Of a stretch of 64,000 nt of DNA, positions 57,997 to 64,000 are shown piece after piece. The stretch is from positions 1 through 64,000 of the forward strand of contig NZ_LNYE01000003.1 of the NCBI RefSeq assembly GCF_001467695.1. The letters run 5' to 3'. The notes beneath the pieces are model-generated. The model made no database searches, was not told the DNA's origin, and saw nothing but the letters and a program-made list of their open reading frames with translations. The DNA is from Legionella gratiana (lineage in GTDB: Bacteria; Pseudomonadota; Gammaproteobacteria; Legionellales; Legionellaceae). Position 1 is the first letter of the stretch. Each line of letters opens with the position of its first letter. The translations under genes were made by a program, and so were the position numbers.

Positions 57997-58043
57997 TGGC
58001 GCGCCCGGAAGGATTCGAACCTCCGACCCCCTGGTTCGTAGCC
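57997..58043. repeat. Second tRNA-Arg 3' fragment (attachment relic)
   Basis: These 47 bases are identical to 51785-51831 and 63492-63538, but the sequence that follows differs from the other two copies. This suggests a different element used the same tRNA-Arg target. The 310 bases after it, to 58354, hold no gene. Confidence 0.85.
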
Positions 58044-58354
58044 TTCTTCTCGTTATTTAAAATCTTTAATAATCAATACCTTACGATGCATCAAAATCGT
58101 AAAAAACCGCCAAAAACGGTATAAAACAGCCGAGTACTGTCACAGTTATGTCACAATTTACGACACAATTTTCATTATTATAATAATTAATTTTAAAATT
58201 ATTAATTAAAATCACCAATTAATTTGGATAAAAAATGAATGTCACTTATATTTACGTCCTTTTTGTTTAGCTTATCTAATAAATATTGCAAAATATCCTT
58301 TTCTTTTTTTCTGTAATAACGAGGTTTCTCATATCTAATCAAAGGAGGTATCCA

Positions 58355-58906
58355 ATGGAAAAAATTCATAAAGATTCATTTAATAATTTATATTCACTTT
58401 TTAAAGATGAATATAAATGGCTTTCTCCTTTAAACGGTTTTTTTTGGTTAAATAATGAGCTTATTGAGAAATATTATAATTTTGGAAGTGGCTGCTTAAA
58501 ATACCAAACAATCCTGGAGGAATTATTTTATCAAAACAAGCAAGTTGAATTTGATGTTACTTCAGATATAAAAAGAAATGGATTTTATTTAACCGATCAC
58601 ATTATTGGGATGTTAATGGTAATTATAATTGAGGCTAGGAGCGCTAATAAACAAATTTTAGACACTACACTGGCAAGTAAAATTTACCATGTGTTAACTA
58701 ATTCTTCTGATTATCAAAACAGAATTAATGAAATTACAATGCACCATGCAAATTGCAAAAGGCTTGGGAGCGTTATTTTAGATGTTTATAAAAAAGTAAA
58801 AGCTAATATTACTCAAATAGAAAGTAATATATTAACATTGGAAAAAGAAGTTAAAAATGAAACCCTTGCGAATAATAAATTAATACAGCAGTCTGAATTT
58901 TGTTAA
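58355..58906 (+). CDS. Hypothetical protein of the small tRNA-Arg island
   Basis: The 183-residue protein starts at the ATG 58355, which has AAGGAGG seven bases upstream; the longer frame from 58286 is rejected. It is helical, with a C-terminal coiled coil (ITQIESNILTLEKEVKNETL). No family is recognised. Effector status is possible from the Asn/Lys/Glu-rich composition but is not shown. Confidence 0.5.
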   Translation: MEKIHKDSFNNLYSLFKDEYKWLSPLNGFFWLNNELIEKYYNFGSGCLKYQTILEELFYQNKQVEFDVTSDIKRNGFYLTDHIIGMLMVIIIEARSANKQILDTTLASKIYHVLTNSSDYQNRINEITMHHANCKRLGSVILDVYKKVKANITQIESNILTLEKEVKNETLANNKLIQQSEFC

Positions 58907-58924
58907 AGCACGCACATACTGAAT

Positions 58925-59350
58925 TTGATAGATAACATGTCGTTAAGGCAAGCTATACGCGCAGCACGCAATCGAACTGAGGCCTATCATCAGTTACAGA
59001 GTCTCATTAGGAAAATATATCGCGGAGTTTTTAAAGGAAGAAAAGTAGTAAACAATAGAGTCAGTGCACATGCGGTAAGACTCCTTGCAAATTGTATCAT
59101 TGCCCACAATGGTATTATTTTGAATACCATTTATGAGAAAATGCTCGAAGAGAGCGTTAACCAAGAGATTATTGATGAATTTCTTCGAATATCACCTATT
59201 GCTTGGGCGCACATTGCCTTCACGGGTAAATACAGTTTTAAGAAAAGTAATGGCAATATTGATATTACAACGATGGTTGACGCAATGGAAAAACATTTGA
59301 AGCAATATTTTTGGAAATCAGCCACGTCCGAAGCAAACTCTATGGGATGA
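58925..59350 (+). pseudogene. C-terminal fragment of a Tn3 family transposase
   Basis: The frame reads RKIYRGVFKGRKVVNNRVS, then LLANCIIAHNGIILNTIYEK and LRISPIAWAHIAFTGKYSF. These correspond to the last part of Tn3-type TnpA (the N-x-I-x-x-W-N-type helix and the LSPLxWxHI-LTGxYxF end). Full TnpA is near 1000 residues. No Tn3 terminal repeat is seen. Confidence 0.7.
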
Positions 59351-59542
59351 CAAATTTTATATCATGATGGCAATGATATTGCGCACGTTATTTGCCTAAA
59401 CTTGAAATCCCACTTTTTGGAGGTTCTTCGGCATAACCCCTAATCCAAACATTCATAACCCTGTAAGGTCAGCGTAATTTGCCACTTTTACAATGAAATA
59501 TAAGGAATTAGAAAATATTTCTTGTATTTGGAGGTGGTTAAA

Positions 59543-60970
59543 ATGCACGCAAAATTACCAAATGATATTCAGTTTTCTAAACGAATTTTAATATTCTCTG
59601 AATATGTTGATAATAATGGTGATCTCACTTTTGGTTGCAAATTGGCAGCAAATATCGCATCACAATATCCGAATAATAAGATAGATGTTTGTACAATACC
59701 TAAAAAACGAGGTAAAGAAGCATGTGCCAAAGGCATGCAACTTGCTAAGGATGAAAAACTTAATGACTTTAATAAAAATAATAGCTATCCAGTAAAACAT
59801 TTAGATGATTATATAAAAGACAACAAAAATAAATTAGATATGGTTATTGTTGGTCCAGTTGTAATGCCAGGTTGTGTACAGGATATACTCAGTCTTAAGA
59901 AAAAAATCGATTTTAATACTAAAATATTATTAATTTCTGAATACGGTTTTCCTCAAAAATCATTAGAGCAAATAAAAGAACTATTTACAGACCAGGGTTT
60001 TAAAAATGTCTCAATTCAGGCAACTGGTGTTACCGAAGGGAAGGGGATCTTCGTCAATCAGGAAATAAAGAATTTTAACAAAAAGGATCAGGGGCAAGTT
60101 CAAACAGTTTCTCAAACTTTAGGAGCTGTTGGTAAGTTATTATATGGGGCAGCTGATGAAGCTAATTTATCGAGTTATCTATCAAGCCATGAAGTAGCAA
60201 TGCATTATAGCCACAATAACGCGGAAAAGGTTGTCGGTATTCATACACGATATGTTAATTCAGATAAAGATACTGATTTAATAGTACTTGGCGAATCAGC
60301 AAAAAATGATAAGCAAGCCCTCATAACCAATATGGAAATTCTTAAAGAAAAAGGGTTCGCAAAAATAGTCTATGTTGATGCCCCAAATGAACCAGAGACT
60401 CTCTTTGATAATGGGAGGGATGGCTCTACTTATCGTATAGTTCACACAGGTCGAGTTTCGTTAGAACAATCGATAGCCTTAAGAAAAATTTCAGGTGAAT
60501 TTAGTGGGGCTACCGGAGACCAATCCTATAGCGAAGCATTATCTCGTTCTCCAATAGTTATTTATGAAACTCAAGTATGGAAACGTAATTTTTTAGAAGA
60601 TCAAATAGCGTTGGCTAATCAAATAGATCCATCAGGGCAGCTTGGTCGCACTATTCAGTTAATGGGTAGCCAAGATATAAAGAAAAATGAATATGATGAG
60701 CTTGTGGACTTACTAAAGCAAGAATTTGTAAAAGATGGACTTCAAAACTTTAGAAAAATAGCAACAGAGGATCGTTGTTTACAAGATAAAATTAGCGAAC
60801 AGATCAAAGATATGACTTTGGTAGCAAGAAATAAAAAAGATGAAGGATTCAGTTTTTCCAAATTTAAAAAAGATTTTATGTTGTTAATAGGAAAAGAAAA
60901 TAACGGGAAAAAGGAGCTAGTAGAAGATGACGAAGAAGTAGAAGACATCAGAAAATTTAAAATGAATTAA
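59543..60970 (+). CDS. Putative GT-B-fold glycosyltransferase-like protein, possible effector
   Basis: The 475-residue protein begins with SKRILIFSEYVDNNGDLTFG (a Rossmann-like first strand plus a glycine loop, about residues 10-30). It has a second Rossmann-like half at about 240-350, including VHTGRVSLEQ and GEFSGATGDQSYSEALSRSP followed by IVIYETQVWKR. A TGDxSxSEAL loop resembles nucleotide-sugar sites of some GT-B enzymes. The acidic tail (KELVEDDEEVEDIRKFK) fits a Dot/Icm signal. GGAGG lies eight bases before the ATG. It appears co-transcribed with the LRR-CaaX gene 22 bases downstream. Confidence 0.5.
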   Translation: MHAKLPNDIQFSKRILIFSEYVDNNGDLTFGCKLAANIASQYPNNKIDVCTIPKKRGKEACAKGMQLAKDEKLNDFNKNNSYPVKHLDDYIKDNKNKLDMVIVGPVVMPGCVQDILSLKKKIDFNTKILLISEYGFPQKSLEQIKELFTDQGFKNVSIQATGVTEGKGIFVNQEIKNFNKKDQGQVQTVSQTLGAVGKLLYGAADEANLSSYLSSHEVAMHYSHNNAEKVVGIHTRYVNSDKDTDLIVLGESAKNDKQALITNMEILKEKGFAKIVYVDAPNEPETLFDNGRDGSTYRIVHTGRVSLEQSIALRKISGEFSGATGDQSYSEALSRSPIVIYETQVWKRNFLEDQIALANQIDPSGQLGRTIQLMGSQDIKKNEYDELVDLLKQEFVKDGLQNFRKIATEDRCLQDKISEQIKDMTLVARNKKDEGFSFSKFKKDFMLLIGKENNGKKELVEDDEEVEDIRKFKMN

Positions 60971-60992
60971 TTAACTAAAGATGGAGAGAATG

Positions 60993-61646
60993 ATGACCTA
61001 TTCTAGATTTGATAACCAGCTCTTGGAAACCAGTATTGCGTTGCAAGATTCTGACATAAATTGTATAGAGGTTGTTGCAATTGCAAAGAAACTGGAAGAA
61101 CGAACTGATTTTACTCTTGATTTATCAAGTAACCCTTTGTTAGAAAAAGGGGGACTTGCTATTGCAAAATTAAGAGCCAAGGGCTTAGGGTTAGCTAAAA
61201 CATTCATCACGGATAATGTGGTGAAGGAGTTATTTACTAATTCTGATTTACAAAGTCTCAATATTCGTGGAAATAAAATAACTGATACGGTATTCACAAC
61301 ACTACAGGCTGAAGGATGTAAATTGGAAGCTCTCGATTTATCTTATACGGAAATAACAGATGCCACTATCGATGTTCTTATGAAACTCCCAAATTTAAAA
61401 CTTTTACTTGTTGATTTTAATAAGGTATCTGATGAAAGTACTTTAAAAATACTAAAGATGCCTTCCTTATGTTATTTAGAGGTATTTGGCTGTGAGCTTC
61501 AAAAAAATACTATTAAAGTCGTCAATGATTTTAATAAAAAAAACAAGGAAAAAACGGCAAATATTCTAAGAAATGAAGTTATAGTAACGCCTTCTTCCGA
61601 TATAGATTTTTTTGAGAAGGAGAATAAAACTTGCTCGTTAATATAA
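60993..61646 (+). CDS. Leucine-rich repeat protein ending in a CaaX box
   Basis: The 217-residue protein has at least four LRR units (FTLDLSSNPLLEKGG, LQSLNIRGNKITD, LEALDLSYTEITD, LKLLLVDFNKVSD, LCYLEVFGC; about residues 38-170). It ends KTCSLI, where CSLI is a eukaryotic prenylation motif. Prenylated LRR or F-box effectors are known in Legionella. The start at 60993 is placed by GGAG six bases upstream. It follows the GT-B-like gene directly. Confidence 0.75.
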   Translation: MTYSRFDNQLLETSIALQDSDINCIEVVAIAKKLEERTDFTLDLSSNPLLEKGGLAIAKLRAKGLGLAKTFITDNVVKELFTNSDLQSLNIRGNKITDTVFTTLQAEGCKLEALDLSYTEITDATIDVLMKLPNLKLLLVDFNKVSDESTLKILKMPSLCYLEVFGCELQKNTIKVVNDFNKKNKEKTANILRNEVIVTPSSDIDFFEKENKTCSLI

Positions 61647-61708
61647 TAAAAGGTTTTGTCGCGAAAAAATGTTTAGAACGAAGCTGGAGAACTGCTGGAC
61701 GAGCTTAT

Positions 61709-63066
61709 TGTCATTTTTCTAAGTCGATGTCAGCAGTGATTACTGAGAACCCAGTATTTACTTGATCGGAAAAATTTAAAATGTCATAGTCAATGTCAAC
61801 AGTATTCAAACCCCATGTCAGCACGTTGCAAGGATAAAGGACTTTATGGCAGATCTTTCGCAAATCGCGGAGCAGGAATGGAATGAAGCGAATCGTCGTG
61901 CAATAGTTCTACGTCCATTAATTGACCAGAAACATTGTCCTCGCGAAAAAGCACGTGAAGCTGCTGCTGAATTGGGATTGTCCGAGCGGCAAATATATAG
62001 GTTGATTCAACGGCTACGCGAATTTGATGGTGAACTCACGACTTTGTTGCCTGTCAACTCTAATGGCGGGCGTGGAAAACCGCGATTGTCTATGCCTTGC
62101 GATACATTGATCCATCGTCTGATAGGCGATTTTTTTATTACCTCTCAGAAACGATCAGCTGCTGATTTAGTACGTGCAATCCGTAGCCAGTCTTTAAAAG
62201 ATGGATTAATCCCGCCATCTGAAAGCACTATTCGTCGTCGCTTACTCAGGTTGTCTTTGGCTGAACGAAGTCAGCGAGGAGAAAGGTACCCTGAAACCAA
62301 GCCAATTTACGGTGCCACACCCATAGCCAACACCCCACTTGACTGGCTACAAATGGATCATACGTCAGTAGATCTAATCATAGTAGATCCAATTGATCGG
62401 TTGCCGATAGGTCGTCCATGGATAACCGTAGCTATTGACGTCTTTAGTCGTTGTATTGCTGGATTTCACCTTTCGCTTGAGGCAGCATCAGCGACTAGCG
62501 TAGGTCTTTGCCTAGCTATGGTTGCAACGGATAAAGCGTTATGGTTGCAAGAGCGTGATATCAAGGCGCATTGGCCAATTATGGGAAAACCACGCCGTCT
62601 TGGTGTTGATAACGCTTCAGAATTTCATTCCACTGCATTTGAACGGGGCTGTGCTCAACATAGCATTGCTATCGAATGGAGGCCTCCAGGGCAGCCACAT
62701 TTTGGCGGAATCATTGAACGGGTCATTGGTACTTTGATGCAGCTTGTTCACGCCTTGCCAGGCACAACGTTCTCTAATCCAACCTGATGTGGCGATTATG
62801 ACAGCGACAAGACAGCCAGTATAACCCTTGAGGAACTAGAGCGTTGGCTAGCGGTCGCTATTACCAAATATTATCATCTTCGACCCCATGAAGGATTAGA
62901 TAAAGAGAGCCCATTACATCGCTATGAACAAGGGCTCCAGACAGCTTCTTCTGTAAACCAAGTTCCGGCAATGCCACGAGATCCACGCATCTTCTTGATA
63001 GACTTTCTTCCCGTGATACGCCGCACTTTACAGCGCGATGGTATTACGATTGATCATATTAGGTAG
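61709..63066 (+). mobile_element. Left end and transposase of a Tn5053/Tn7-like (tni) transposon, decayed
   Basis: TGTCATTTTTCTAAG at 61709 resembles Tn5053/Tn402 termini. TGTCA recurs at 61728, 61782, 61794 and 61816, as the repeated transposase-binding sites of such ends do. The transposase gene follows directly. Other transposition genes (tniB, tniQ or tnsC) and the right end are missing; a group II intron fragment starts where they should be. Confidence 0.7.
61846..63066 (+). pseudogene. TniA/TnsB-like DDE transposase with an internal stop
   Basis: The frame encodes an HTH region (AAAELGLSERQIYRLIQRLR) and an rve core with LDWLQMDHTSVDLIIV (first Asp), RRLGVDNASEFHS (second Asp) and FGGIIERVIGTLMQ (Glu). 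It stops at a TGA (62785-62787), but the same frame continues as coding sequence: GDYDSDKTASITLEELERWL, then KYYHLRPHEGLDKESP, to the TAG at 63064. So a single nonsense codon broke the gene. The C-terminal Mu-transposase domain is also truncated, at the intron junction. Confidence 0.8.
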
Positions 63067-63420
63067 GTAACAGGATCCCATTACTGAGATCCCGTCCCAT
63101 AAGAACGTAGCGTGAAACTTTCGCCTCACTACGCTCAAGCCTTTTCAAAGCCAACTTCGGTTGACCCAGCTATCCTATTCATCTGGCGCCTATTTTATCA
63201 TGGCTGGTTGTTTCGAACCTGTTCTGGTAGCTTTTAGGTAGCGTTTACGCTTTTCAAATTACTCAATGAAACAGGGATCATAAGGTGTAGCCTCAGCCTT
63301 GATTTTGATATGCCTTTTCACAGGGACGGCGCTTGCTTCGAATAAGTCTACATATGACTTGGTGCCGTTCCCGTTTATAATTTTCGCAGAGAATATCCAA
63401 TTCCTTAATCCATGGCAGCG
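63067..63420 (-). mobile_element. 3' fragment of a group II intron with the end of its reverse transcriptase
   Basis: On the minus strand, 63420-63190 encodes the end of an intron maturase: RNWIFSAKIINGNG, then VPVKRHIKIKAEATPYDP, an in-frame TAA (63261-63259), then FEKRKRYLKATRTG. Downstream, 63139-63101 folds as domain V: GAGCGTAGTGAGGC, a GAAA tetraloop, GTTTCACGCTACGTTC. A domain VI-like 11-bp stem follows, ending in TTACCTACC at the transposase junction. The 5' part is absent. Confidence 0.75.
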
Positions 63421-63482
63421 AAAAGTGTTACAAATTTGCTATATACCCTTTTTTCAATTTTCGTAAAACACACGTAAGTACT

Positions 63483-63661
63483 TTGATTTAATGGCGCGCC
63501 CGGAAGGATTCGAACCTCCGACCCCCTGGTTCGTAGCCACATTGATCAAGAAAATTGTTTAATAAAATCAGCAGGTTGCGATGTAACAAAATTAGCAACT
63601 ACTGCCTAAAACTGCTTGAAACAACTATGGTTATACTACAGTTTGTTACAAATTTGCTACA
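63483..63661. repeat. Third tRNA-Arg 3' fragment (63492-63538) with conserved island arm
   Basis: Nearly identical over about 178 bases to 51776-51953, including the putative integrase arm motifs. No complete tRNA-Arg is in the window, so the intact gene is expected beyond the right edge. Confidence 0.85.
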
Positions 63662-64000
63662 CACAATTAAGCGCTCCTTAGATTGCGTAATTAGTTAGAT
63701 CTTTACTTTCTCAAAATCCATTTTTACTGATACCTCTCATAATCTTTTGAAGCTTTAACTTTGTCAAACTCATCCTTAAAAATTTTTATTTTTTCGCTCA
63801 AGCGACCATTAGAGACCTCCTTTTTATTAAAACCGTTTTCAAGTCAGAAAAGAGCATCAAATCAAAAATCACATATGATTTGACAATTTGGAATATATCT
63901 GAGTTTTTGGTAAGCGTGCGTGACTAAAGATTGAGCTTTTGTTTAGCCTATAGCCTCAATGATTTTAGAAGGCGACTTAATGATAAATGGCATCAATAAA
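63662..64000. other. Right edge: repeat copy and possible gene start
   Basis: 63777-63898 is the second copy of the 43221-43337 repeat. Its minus-strand frame, from about 63830 to the TAA near 63734, is the C-terminus of a lost protein (ENGFNKKEVSNGRLSEK). GAAGG precedes an ATG at 63979, which may start a gene cut by the window edge. Confidence 0.4.

Overview
The window is AT-rich gammaproteobacterial DNA and most likely comes from a Legionella species. The evidence is a complete cytochrome c maturation (ccm) operon and a ribF-ileS-lspA block interleaved with large proteins that look like Dot/Icm effectors. These include a SecA-helicase-like giant, a Fic protein and an LRR protein, both of the latter ending in eukaryote-type CaaX boxes. 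Four effector-like genes carry PmrA-type promoters. Species assignment is inference, because no rRNA is present.

Layout. 1-5135: decayed accessory DNA, with a 140-bp duplicate of a downstream gene, a frameshifted gene, a membrane protein plus a secreted papain-fold-like protein, and relics of conjugation genes and of an older integrase. 5136-17118: a 12-kb integrated island bounded by a 50-bp direct repeat of the tRNA-Phe 3' end. It holds a tyrosine integrase, an NYN nuclease, a replication-like module and a cargo operon. The replication-like module has seven 22-bp iteron-like repeats, an HTH protein and a DUF927 ATPase, framed by inverted GGGACA-rich repeats. Two cargo genes were cut by an IS21 and an ISL3 element with perfect target duplications, so both ancestral proteins can be rebuilt in frame. 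17070-34430: core chromosome, with tRNA-Phe, ccmABCDEFGHI, usp, ribF-ileS-lspA and transporters, plus three effector-like genes. 34600-47033: an effector cluster of 2234-aa SecA-like, 515-aa and 1114-aa Fic-CaaX proteins.

47034-64000: a mosaic of gene fragments, IS relics and small islands. Three 3' fragments of tRNA-Arg (51785, 57997, 63492) mark repeated integrations. Between them lie an AbiF/Abi_2 HEPN gene (frameshifted) with its own promoter and a structured RNA upstream, a RES-domain fragment, a Bcr/CflA transporter, a GT-B-like protein, an LRR-CaaX protein, a Tn5053/Tn7-like tni transposase relic and a group II intron 3' fragment.

How it works together. The ccm genes form one translationally coupled operon for haem delivery to c-type cytochromes. 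The effector-like genes share one promoter architecture (TTAA-N7-TTAA, about 10 bp, then a -10), consistent with PmrAB control. The islands encode mobility and probably anti-phage functions, much of it decaying.
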